A stretch of 5,739 nucleotides of DNA, from NCBI GenBank assembly GCA_030604975.1, contig JAUVUV010000164.1:1-5739 (forward strand), in the 5' to 3' direction. The translations under genes and the position numbers were made by a program. Shown here piece by piece: positions 1 through 5,181 of the stretch. The notes under the pieces are model-generated. The model did not search any database and was not told the origin of the DNA. It saw only the letters and a list, made by a program, of their open reading frames with translations. The DNA is from Candidatus Glassiibacteriota bacterium. Lineage in GTDB: Bacteria; Gemmatimonadota; Glassbacteria; GWA2-58-10. Position 1 is the stretch's first letter; each line of letters starts with the position of its first letter.

Positions 1-139
1 ATGATTTAGTCTGTACTTTTGCAGGCGATCAAAAGTACCAAAAATCTTTTCGGGGCCGCAACTCGCCTGACCTCACTGGTTAATATAACCCTTGGTGTTT
101 ACGCTGTAAAAAACACGCTTCCTTTATAGCTCGCCTGCG
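1..139. repeat. Direct repeat copy 1 (at least 139 bp, cut by window edge)
   Basis: This segment is repeated at 380-518 with three mismatches by eye (107 T/C, 124 T/C, 128 A/T) and no gaps. It is rich in secondary structure. There is a 9-bp inverted repeat GTACTTTTG/CAAAAGTAC (13-21 and 30-38), GGTTA/TAACC (78-82 and 86-90), GTGTTT/AAACAC (95-100 and 111-116), and an outer pair GCAGGCGA/TCGCCTGC (21-28 and 131-138) that encloses the two inner hairpins. Homology starts at base 1, so the true left end may lie outside the window. I see no credible gene in it. It could be a non-autonomous mobile repeat, a structured RNA or a duplicated intergenic block; the sequence does not decide between these. 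Confidence 0.9.
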
Positions 140-379
140 CGACCCGTTGGGTACGCGCAATGGCCTGCCGGCCTTCCCTGGCTACCGCAACCCACGATGG
201 AAATTACTCAGCTGCTACACGCTCCTTTTACATGGCTCGAACAGGCGGCCCCGGGAGCGGCCTGGCGGCCGCCTTAGAAAAATCCCCTCTAAAAAGAGGG
301 GTGCCCGCGCAGCGGGCGGGGTGTGTCTACCTTTCGTAGGGGCACGGCGTGCCGTGCCCGTGCTATATACCGGCGTTCC
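140..379. repeat. Spacer of stacked palindromes between the two direct repeats
   Basis: No gene is supported here. The segment is a chain of short, mostly GC-rich inverted repeats. One imperfect stem crosses the junction with copy 1 (137-158, GCGCGACCC against GGGTACGCGC with one bulged A). There is a self-complementary GGCGGCCGCC (264-273), then CCCCTCT-AAAA-AGAGGGG (284-301), GCCCGC-GCA-GCGGGC (303-317), and GGGCACGGC-GT-GCCGTGCCC (340-359). This arrangement resembles the short intergenic palindrome families dispersed in many bacterial genomes. No transposase, terminal repeat or target-site duplication can be seen. The 78-codon plus-strand frame through it (147-383) is rich in Arg, Gly and Pro, as expected from reading through palindromes. 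Confidence 0.75.
284..359. repeat. Cluster of three perfect hairpins (REP-like)
   Basis: Three perfect inverted repeats lie in 76 bp: 7-bp arms at 284-290 and 295-301 with an AAAA loop, 6-bp arms at 303-308 and 312-317 with a GCA loop, and 9-bp arms at 340-348 and 351-359 around GT. The first two are separated by a single base. This density is far above what an ordinary intergenic spacer shows. None is followed by a clear T-run on either strand, so they do not look like standard intrinsic terminators. The assignment as a dispersed REP/MITE-like element is by resemblance, because only one copy of this cluster is in the window. Confidence 0.7.
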
Positions 380-518
380 ATGATTTAGTCTGTACTTTTG
401 CAGGCGATCAAAAGTACCAAAAATCTTTTCGGGGCCGCAACTCGCCTGACCTCACTGGTTAATATAACCCTTGGTGTTTACGCTGCAAAAAACACGCTTC
501 CTCTATTGCTCGCCTGCG
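380..518. repeat. Direct repeat copy 2, overlapping the 3' end of yqeY
   Basis: This is the second copy of the 1-139 repeat, offset by 379 bp, with the same set of internal inverted repeats (392-417, 457-469, 474-495, and outer pair 400-407 with 510-517). It ends at 518, inside the coding sequence of the minus-strand yqeY gene. The repeat therefore supplies the last four codons (Ala-Gly-Glu-Gln) and the TAG stop. In copy 1 the equivalent frame reads Ala-Gly-Glu-Leu-TAA. Because copy 1 begins at the window edge, a tandem array with a 379-bp unit is also possible. Confidence 0.9.
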
Positions 519-961
519 AGTCGCTGGCAAACGAGCTGGCTGAGAACTTTGCCGTCGGCACGGCCCCTGAGCTGGCCCATCACCTGGCCCATCACCTTAC
601 CCATATCGGACGGCCCGGAGGCCCCGGTGGCGGTGATCGCCTCCTCGATCACCTGATTTATTTCCTCCTGGCTTGCTGCCTCAGGCAGGTAACGCTGGAC
701 AACCTCCAGTTCAGCCTTATGCCTGGCGACAAGGTCATCCCGGCCGCCTTTGTCGAACTGCTCCACAGCGTCAGCGAGCTTTTTTGCATAGCCTGCGAAA
801 ACCTGCTGCACTGTCTCATCGCTCAGCTCTTTCGAGCCGCCCTTTTTGGTTTTTTCCAGCATCAACTGGCTCTTGAGCATTCTCAGCACAGAGGTGACAA
901 GCTCATCCTTTCTTTTCATCGCATCTTTCAGATCGTCGAGGAGTTTGTTTTCGAGGGACAT
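503..961 (-). CDS. yqeY: YqeY family protein (GatB/YqeY domain)
   Basis: This 152-residue protein is the length of a complete stand-alone YqeY-family protein. The family is related to the C-terminal domain of the GatB subunit of the tRNA-dependent amidotransferase, which contacts tRNA. The cellular role of stand-alone YqeY is not well settled, and it is probably a cytosolic RNA-associated protein. Visible family features are an N-terminal helical part with LRMLKSQL (26-33), YLP (91-93), and the C-terminal signature DMGKVMG (119-125) followed by GRADGK (133-138). The start is well supported, since GGAGGGG lies a few bases upstream of the ATG. It is often found near rpsU or dnaG, but neither is present here. 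A likely terminator upstream (1014-1047) suggests its own promoter. Oddity: the last four residues and stop come from a repeat that is also present at 1-139. Confidence 0.93.
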   Translation of the reverse strand: MSLENKLLDDLKDAMKRKDELVTSVLRMLKSQLMLEKTKKGGSKELSDETVQQVFAGYAKKLADAVEQFDKGGRDDLVARHKAELEVVQRYLPEAASQEEINQVIEEAITATGASGPSDMGKVMGQVMGQLRGRADGKVLSQLVCQRLAGEQ

Positions 962-964
962 CTT

Positions 965-972
965 CCCCTCCC
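965..972 (-). promoter_or_regulatory. Strong ribosome binding site of yqeY
   Basis: The minus strand reads GGGAGGGG followed by AAG and then the ATG at 961. It contains GGAGG at a normal distance from the start and is the only clear Shine-Dalgarno sequence in the window. It fixes the yqeY start. Confidence 0.75.
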
Positions 973-1013
973 TTCATGCAGATACAATTCTCTTAGGAAG
1001 TATTAATCTGTAT

Positions 1014-1047
1014 CAAAATAAATCCGGCTTTCGGCCTTGCAAGCCGG
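1014..1047 (-). terminator. Probable intrinsic terminator after the cyclo-ligase gene
   Basis: On the minus strand a 7-bp GC-rich stem CCGGCTT/AAGCCGG (1041-1047 and 1024-1030), with a 10-nt loop, is followed by ATTTATTTTG. The T-tract is interrupted by A residues, so strength is uncertain. The hairpin lies between the cyclo-ligase stop (1175) and the yqeY start (961), where it would end the upstream transcription unit. It sits only about 50 bp from yqeY, so attenuation ahead of yqeY is an alternative. Confidence 0.55.
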
Positions 1048-1055
1048 GTAAATAA

Positions 1056-1068
1056 AACATGATATGTT
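1056..1068. promoter_or_regulatory. Palindrome AACAT-GAT-ATGTT, possible operator (copy 1)
   Basis: This perfect inverted repeat has 5-bp arms and a 3-bp spacer, in the intergenic region upstream of yqeY. The same arms with the same spacing recur at 1103-1115, with centres 47 bp apart. The paired occurrence is what suggests a protein-binding site; no regulator can be named. Chance in an AT-rich stretch remains possible. Confidence 0.3.
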
Positions 1069-1101
1069 ATCTCGGGCTGGGGAAGCTTCACACACCTGAA
1101 A

Positions 1102-1116
1102 GAACATTTCATGTTC
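1102..1116. promoter_or_regulatory. Palindrome GAACAT-TTC-ATGTTC, possible operator (copy 2)
   Basis: This perfect inverted repeat has 6-bp arms and a 3-bp spacer. Its core AACAT-N3-ATGTT matches the palindrome at 1056-1068. It does not fit the Gram-positive LexA box GAAC-N4-GTTC, because the GAAC and GTTC halves are 7 bp apart. It lies between the cyclo-ligase stop and the probable terminator, so it could serve a yqeY promoter only if that promoter starts well upstream of the hairpin. Confidence 0.3.
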
Positions 1117-1174
1117 AAGGGATTAAAACTAACCGGGGCTTGTCCAAATGTAAAGATTTGACAGGCGGGATCGG

Positions 1175-1756
1175 TCAGGCGGGCTGGATTGTTTCGTTTT
1201 CGGTGATTATCAGGTCCATTGCCACATCATGGGGAAGGGTCTCGAACGGCTCGACCACCTGGAAATTGTAAGCCAGTCCGACTTTAGGAGAATCTTTTGC
1301 TGCAAGCAGCTTGTCGTAATAACCTTTGCCGAAACCTATCCGGTGTCCCAGACGGTCGAATGCAATACCGGGAACAACAGCCAGGTCCCAGTCGATTGAG
1401 TCGATAGGCTGGCGCACCCCGTTCTGGGGTTCCAGGATTCCGAAATAGCCTGGCTCGAGATTGTCGAGGCTGTTGATTTCGACCAGAGCCAGCTCAGCGT
1501 TTTCTGGTTCGATTACCGGAACACAGACCCTTTTGCCCTCTTCCAGGGCACTGTGGATCAGCCCCTGAGTGTCGACTTCACCCGGCTTGCTGCTGATATA
1601 GATGCAGGCGAATCTTGAGGTTCGCCATAGCTGATGCTCCTCCAGCCGGAGCCGGATTCGCTCGCTGAGTTCGGCAAGGGTTCCAGGGTCGGCGGAAGAG
1701 CGGAGTTGAAGCATTTTTTTTCGCAGCAATGCTATTTTTTCTCTGATTTCGTTCAT
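1175..1756 (-). CDS. 5-formyltetrahydrofolate cyclo-ligase
   Basis: This is a 193-residue cytosolic enzyme of one-carbon metabolism. The family converts 5-formyl-THF to 5,10-methenyl-THF with ATP hydrolysis. It is called mthfs, ygfA or fau in different species, so no symbol is given. Visible motifs are an N-terminal basic helix LRKKM (11-15), GEVDT (59-63), VVPGIAFD (127-134), the nucleotide-binding signature GHRIGFGKGYYD (137-148), and C-terminal HDVAMD...ITE (176-186). The length fits the family at about 180-200 residues. The frame stays open to a GTG at 1822, which would add 22 residues (MPDRRFTITLIAPV...). I prefer the ATG at 1756 because MNEIREKIALLRKK aligns with normal family N-termini. 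GGAAG directly abuts this ATG, which is too close for a good ribosome binding site, so the start is not certain. It lies 104 bp downstream of glgA and is probably co-transcribed. Confidence 0.93.
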   Translation of the reverse strand: MNEIREKIALLRKKMLQLRSSADPGTLAELSERIRLRLEEHQLWRTSRFACIYISSKPGEVDTQGLIHSALEEGKRVCVPVIEPENAELALVEINSLDNLEPGYFGILEPQNGVRQPIDSIDWDLAVVPGIAFDRLGHRIGFGKGYYDKLLAAKDSPKVGLAYNFQVVEPFETLPHDVAMDLIITENETIQPA

Positions 1757-1860
1757 CTTCCATTGGCAGAGATAGATCGAAACAGGGGCGATTAGAGTAA
1801 TAGTAAACCGGCGATCAGGCACATATCTGATCAGGAGAAATAAACATTTCCTCGAAACCT

Positions 1861-3333
1861 CTATTCGGGAATTTTCTCGCCGGTTTTGCGCTTGAAAGCC
1901 CAGTTGTAAATATCAAGGTAGCGCCGGGCCGAGACATCCCAGCTGAAATCAGCCATAAAAGCGTTAGTCATGATCCTTTTCCAGTCCTCCTTGCGGGTTC
2001 TGTAATAGACCAGCGCCTCCTTGACTGTCTGAAGGAAAGTTTCGGATGAATAATCTTCGAACTTGAAACCGTTGCCCTGTTGGGGGTTCTTGCGCACATC
2101 GACGACCGTGTCGTCAAGGCCGCCGGTGGCCCGTACAATCGGCACAGTACCGTATTTAAGGCTGTAAATCTGGTTCAATCCGCAGGGTTCGTAGCGGCTG
2201 GGCATGAGAAAAAGGTCGCTGCCTGCTTCGATCAGATGGCTCAACCGGTCGTTGTAATCGACAACAAACACTAAGCGGCCCGGCCAGCGCTGTGAGAGAT
2301 CTCTGAGCTTTTTCTGGTAACGTTCGGCGCCCACTCCGAGGAGGGCGAGCTGGATATTTTGAGCCATCAGCTCTTCAAGGCGTTCGGTGAGTAAGTCGAT
2401 ACCTTTTTGTTCCACAAGCCGGGCAACCATCCCGAAGAGCGGGATTTTGGGTTTGACCGGAAGTTTCAATTCAGCCTGGACGAACCTTTTACACTTTGCT
2501 TTACCTGCAGGGGATTCCGGGGAATAGTTCACGGGCAGGAACTTGTCGGTTGACGGGTTCCATCTATCGTAATCCACGCCGTTAAGGATGCCGAAAAGCT
2601 TTTCCCGGTTTTGCTGAAGTACTCCATCCAGGCCGAAACCGAATTCCGGGATAAGAATTTCCTCGGCGTATTTACGGCTCACGGTATTGAGTGCATCAGA
2701 GAATACAATACCACCCTTGAGCAGGTTCAATTTGCCGTGGAACTCGAGACCCTCCGGGCTGAAAACAGACCGGTGCAGCCCTGTATGCCGGAAATCGGCT
2801 TTTGGGAAAATTCCCTGGTAACCCAGGTTATGAATTGTGAAAACTGTGGCGGTTTTCTGAAACCTGGCACGAATTTCGGGATGGGCCCAGAGGTAAACCG
2901 GGATAATTCCGGTTTGCCAGTCATTGCCGTGGATAATGTGCAGCTCGGGTTGAATCTGGCAGGCCAGGTCCACAACCGCCCTGGAGAAGAATATGAAACG
3001 CTCGGCATTATCCGCGTAATCGGTGCCCATTGTGCCGTAGATTTCCTCTCGATCGAAATAGGAGCTTTTGTCAACAAAGTAAACGTCTATCTTCCCCCAG
3101 GCTGTCTTGAACAGCCGGTAGCTTTCAAACTTTTTATCTACCGGATTTTTTCGGGACTGGCCGAAAGGTTCGAGCCCGTATTTTTTTCTGTCTACCATCC
3201 GATAGAGTGGAAGGGCTACCGAGATCCGTACCCCGAGTTCGGCGAGAGCTTTCGGCAGGGAACCGAGAACGTCGCCAAGACCGCCGGTCCTGGCAAAAGG
3301 CTCCATTTCGCTTGTGGCAAGAAGGATATGCAT
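1861..3333 (-). CDS. glgA: Glycogen synthase (GT5 family, ADP-glucose type)
   Basis: This 490-residue, full-length cytosolic GT5 glycosyltransferase is expected to extend alpha-1,4-glucan from ADP-glucose (or UDP-glucose in some bacteria). The N-terminal starch-synthase catalytic domain has the glycine loop RTGGLGDV (15-22), HGNDWQTG (135-142) and TIHNLGYQG (166-174). The C-terminal GT1-type lobe has NGVD (251-254), ARLVEQKG (304-311; Arg305 and Lys310 match the nucleotide-sugar phosphate-binding pair), EPCGLNQ (382-388) with the conserved catalytic-region Glu382, and TGGLDDTV (403-410). Oddity: the usual Lys of the K-T-G-G-L loop (Lys15 in E. coli GlgA) is Arg15 here. The ATG at 3333 opens directly into the standard MHILLATSEMEPFARTGG start, and the gene lies 17 bp after the deacetylase stop with only a weak AAAGGG upstream. 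No other glycogen genes are in the window. Confidence 0.97.
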   Translation of the reverse strand: MHILLATSEMEPFARTGGLGDVLGSLPKALAELGVRISVALPLYRMVDRKKYGLEPFGQSRKNPVDKKFESYRLFKTAWGKIDVYFVDKSSYFDREEIYGTMGTDYADNAERFIFFSRAVVDLACQIQPELHIIHGNDWQTGIIPVYLWAHPEIRARFQKTATVFTIHNLGYQGIFPKADFRHTGLHRSVFSPEGLEFHGKLNLLKGGIVFSDALNTVSRKYAEEILIPEFGFGLDGVLQQNREKLFGILNGVDYDRWNPSTDKFLPVNYSPESPAGKAKCKRFVQAELKLPVKPKIPLFGMVARLVEQKGIDLLTERLEELMAQNIQLALLGVGAERYQKKLRDLSQRWPGRLVFVVDYNDRLSHLIEAGSDLFLMPSRYEPCGLNQIYSLKYGTVPIVRATGGLDDTVVDVRKNPQQGNGFKFEDYSSETFLQTVKEALVYYRTRKEDWKRIMTNAFMADFSWDVSARRYLDIYNWAFKRKTGEKIPE

Positions 3334-3350
3334 GAGGAACTCAATCCCTT

Positions 3351-4331
3351 TCAGATGGTTTCATCCCCGAGGAGCGTTTTCAGCAGGTGAGAAACCGATT
3401 GAGCAAGCACGTCTAAATTGTACCCACCCTCGAGTACGGCCACCAGCCGGCCACCGGAGAACCGGCGGGCAAGACCGACAACCCTGGCAGTGATCCCTTC
3501 ATATGCACTCCGGCTGAGAGAAAGCGATGCCAGGGGATCGTCAGCGTGGCCGTCGTAACCGGCCGAGACCAGGATAAACTCCGGCGCGAAATTTTCGATC
3601 AAGGGAAGCGCCTGCGAGTCAAACTCCTCCAGGTATTCTTTATCCCTTGTACCCGGGGCGAAAGGAATGTTCAGCGTGGTTCCAAGGCCTGCGCCTCTCC
3701 CGCGCTCGGAGGAGTAGCCGCTGCCTGGAAAAAGGGTTTCCGGGGACTGGTGCAGGCTGACATAGAGAACTCCAGGGTCCTCCTCGAAAGTATGCTGTGT
3801 CCCGTTTCCGTGGTGCGCGTCCCAGTCAACAATCGCGATCCGGCCGAAACCGTGCTCCATTTTAAGTCGTATTGCCGCCAGGGCCACGTTGTTCAGCAGG
3901 CAGAAGCCCATGGAGAAATCCCGTTCGGCATGGTGTCCCGGCGGGCGGACAGCACAGAATGCGGAATCCAGTTCGCCGGCTGCCACCAGATCGGCGGCTT
4001 TGGTTACTCCACCACCAGCCAGTTTAGCAACCTTGAATGACTCCGGGCAGATCGCGCTGTCCGGCGTGTCGATAAAATTTTTCCCCGCGCGGCAGGCCAC
4101 CTCCAGCCGGTCGAGGTATTGGCTGGAATGCACGCTCAGCAGACTTTTTCTATCCGCCTCAATGGGCTCAATTTTCACGCAGCGTGAGTCGAGACCCTCC
4201 TCAGCAAGTTTTTTCCTGAGGTACGCCAGCCTTTCGGCCCGCTCGGGGTGCCCCGAGCCTGTGTCATGGCGCTCGAATACCGGGTCAAGCAAAAGTCCGA
4301 CTCGCTGTTTTTCGGGGCTTTTTGTGTTCAT
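3351..4331 (-). CDS. Histone deacetylase family zinc amidohydrolase
   Basis: This 326-residue protein is a complete arginase/deacetylase-fold enzyme of the HDAC family (bacterial HDAH, AcuC and acetylpolyamine amidohydrolase relatives), likely cytosolic since no signal peptide is seen. Active-site parts are all present: GHPER (27-31), RPPGHHAE (129-136) with the tandem catalytic His133-His134, GFCLLNN (142-148), IVDWDAHHGNGTQ (167-179) with charge-relay Asp169 and probable zinc ligands Asp171 and His173, SAGYDGHADDP (256-266) with zinc ligand Asp260, and EGGYN (301-305) with catalytic Tyr304. It should therefore be active. The substrate (acetyl-lysine protein, acetylpolyamine or another acyl-amide) cannot be read from the sequence. 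The ATG at 4331 starts 1 bp after the exporter stop codon, implying translational coupling, and glgA follows after 17 bp. Confidence 0.95.
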   Translation of the reverse strand: MNTKSPEKQRVGLLLDPVFERHDTGSGHPERAERLAYLRKKLAEEGLDSRCVKIEPIEADRKSLLSVHSSQYLDRLEVACRAGKNFIDTPDSAICPESFKVAKLAGGGVTKAADLVAAGELDSAFCAVRPPGHHAERDFSMGFCLLNNVALAAIRLKMEHGFGRIAIVDWDAHHGNGTQHTFEEDPGVLYVSLHQSPETLFPGSGYSSERGRGAGLGTTLNIPFAPGTRDKEYLEEFDSQALPLIENFAPEFILVSAGYDGHADDPLASLSLSRSAYEGITARVVGLARRFSGGRLVAVLEGGYNLDVLAQSVSHLLKTLLGDETI

Positions 4332-4332
4332 C

Positions 4333-4977
4333 TCAACTCAAGATAACATTCAGGCCGTGCCAGCCGAAATATAGTGCGAAAAACAACAGCACCACTGCGC
4401 AGACACGGATCATTCCCCGGTAGATACTGTCGGTGAGCCAGCGCTTGCCGCCCGCGACAAGGGAGGAGACCACGCTGTACCAGACCAGGTCCGCCATGAT
4501 ATGACCGGTGAGGAAAGCCGCCAGTCCTGCCGCACCGTTTTCCCTGGCGATCACCATATAACCCAGCCCGACAGTAGCCCACCAGAGAGTCCAGTAGGGG
4601 TTCGAAAGGCTGGTCAAAACACCGGCCAGAACCGGGTGGAATTCACGTGCGCCAGAGAAGGAGCCCGTGCCTGTGATCAGGCTCAAACCTCCTGCCGAGC
4701 GGAGCATGTCCACTCCCATGTACAGCAGCACCACCCCGCCGATAACGGCTATTGTGGAGAGCACGACGGAGGATGAAAAAAACTCGGCCATGCCCAGGAT
4801 CATCGCCGCAACCAGAAGAGACTCGAGCACTCCGTGGCCGAGAACCACCAGCGGACCGGTCCAGAAACCCCTGCGAGGAGTCTGGCCGACAACAACCATT
4901 AACACCGGGCCGGGCATTATTGCGCCTGAAAGCCCGACAACGAACGATCCGATAAAGATGCCTGCCACAGAACCCAT
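4333..4977 (-). CDS. LysE/RhtB-family amino acid exporter
   Basis: This 214-residue inner-membrane protein has about six hydrophobic segments (roughly 4-30, 38-62, 68-91, 113-143, 148-176 and 186-212), the usual size and layout for LysE-superfamily exporters. Such proteins export amino acids or related small molecules by proton exchange. Family marks are GLSGAIMPGPVL (15-26), an RRGFWTG loop followed by GH (47-48), SNPYWTLWW (125-133), and GHIMADLVWY (159-168). The open frame extends upstream to a TTG at 5028, adding 17 residues (MNSIYRRYRYLLLYKCV). I chose the ATG at 4977 because it gives the normal N-terminus ahead of the first membrane segment. Neither start has a clear ribosome binding site. 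The stop TGA is 1 bp before the ATG of the deacetylase gene. The substrate is unknown. Confidence 0.9.
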   Translation of the reverse strand: MGSVAGIFIGSFVVGLSGAIMPGPVLMVVVGQTPRRGFWTGPLVVLGHGVLESLLVAAMILGMAEFFSSSVVLSTIAVIGGVVLLYMGVDMLRSAGGLSLITGTGSFSGAREFHPVLAGVLTSLSNPYWTLWWATVGLGYMVIARENGAAGLAAFLTGHIMADLVWYSVVSSLVAGGKRWLTDSIYRGMIRVCAVVLLFFALYFGWHGLNVILS

Positions 4978-4998
4978 AACACATTTGTATAAAAGAAG

Positions 4999-5017
4999 AT
5001 ACCGGTAACGCCGGTAT
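4999..5017. promoter_or_regulatory. Inverted repeat ATACCGG-N5-CCGGTAT upstream of the exporter
   Basis: This perfect 7-bp inverted repeat with a 5-bp spacer lies 22-40 bp upstream of the preferred exporter ATG (4977) and downstream of the probable terminator at 5037-5054. The position suits an operator or a 5'-leader hairpin that controls the exporter/deacetylase unit. If translation instead began at the TTG at 5028, the repeat would be inside the coding sequence. No specific regulator can be named. Confidence 0.4.
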
Positions 5018-5036
5018 ATGCTATTCAAGGACTATT

Positions 5037-5054
5037 AAAAAACCATGCTGGTTT
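5037..5054 (-). terminator. Probable intrinsic terminator after the Nramp gene
   Basis: On the minus strand AAACCA-GCA-TGGTTT forms a perfect 6-bp stem with a 3-nt loop, and the right arm runs directly into a stretch of six T. The stem has only two G:C pairs, so it is weak, but its placement after the Nramp gene and before the exporter fits a boundary between transcription units. It does not work as a terminator on the plus strand. Confidence 0.5.
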
Positions 5055-5067
5055 ACAAGGGGCTGCA

Positions 5068-5181
5068 CTACTGATAAATCTGATTATTCAGTGTTACACG
5101 GCTTGCACTCCATGCGTTCCAGAATACGGATGTAAGCGGGGAGAACAGTGCCCTGCTGAATATCTTCAATCCCTGTTCCAT
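5068..5181 (-). CDS. Possible 37-residue small ORF after the Nramp gene
   Basis: An ATG directly follows the TAA stop of the Nramp gene, in the same frame, and opens a 37-codon ORF (MEQGLKIFSRALFSP...) ending in TAG at 5070-5068. It stops just before the probable terminator. The abutting stop and start could allow translational coupling. The peptide is mildly amphipathic, with no recognisable domain or signal peptide. No separate ribosome binding site is seen. It may equally be chance reading-through of the 3' untranslated region, or a lost C-terminal tail if the TAA is a mutation in the Nramp gene. I do not recognise it. Confidence 0.2.
   Translation of the reverse strand: MEQGLKIFSRALFSPLTSVFWNAWSASRVTLNNQIYQ

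Noticed and set aside
147..383. 78-codon plus-strand frame in the repeat spacer
   Set aside because: Its Arg/Gly/Pro-rich product comes from reading through stacked palindromes, and it has no recognisable domain.
1..518. CRISPR array
   Set aside because: There are only two repeat copies, each about 139 bp with a 240-bp spacer, far outside CRISPR repeat and spacer sizes, and no cas gene is present.
398..1006. 202-codon plus-strand frame across the repeat and yqeY
   Set aside because: It is antisense to a clear YqeY gene with conserved motifs and a strong ribosome binding site. Its first part is a translation of the repeat, and it resembles no known family.
1102..1116. LexA (SOS) box
   Set aside because: The GAAC and GTTC halves are separated by 7 bp rather than the 4 bp of the Gram-positive box, and no SOS gene is nearby.
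1757..1822. GTG start giving a 22-residue N-terminal extension of the cyclo-ligase
   Set aside because: The extension does not look like family N-termini and has no ribosome binding site. The ATG at 1756 gives a normal family length.
1757..1860. Possible 6S RNA next to the cyclo-ligase gene, as in some proteobacteria
   Set aside because: The gap to glgA is only 104 bp, too short for 6S RNA, and no long bulged hairpin is visible.
2611..3390. 259-codon plus-strand frame opposite glgA
   Set aside because: It lies fully antisense to conserved GlgA coding sequence and the deacetylase end. Long antisense frames are common opposite such genes, and no domain or ribosome binding site supports it.
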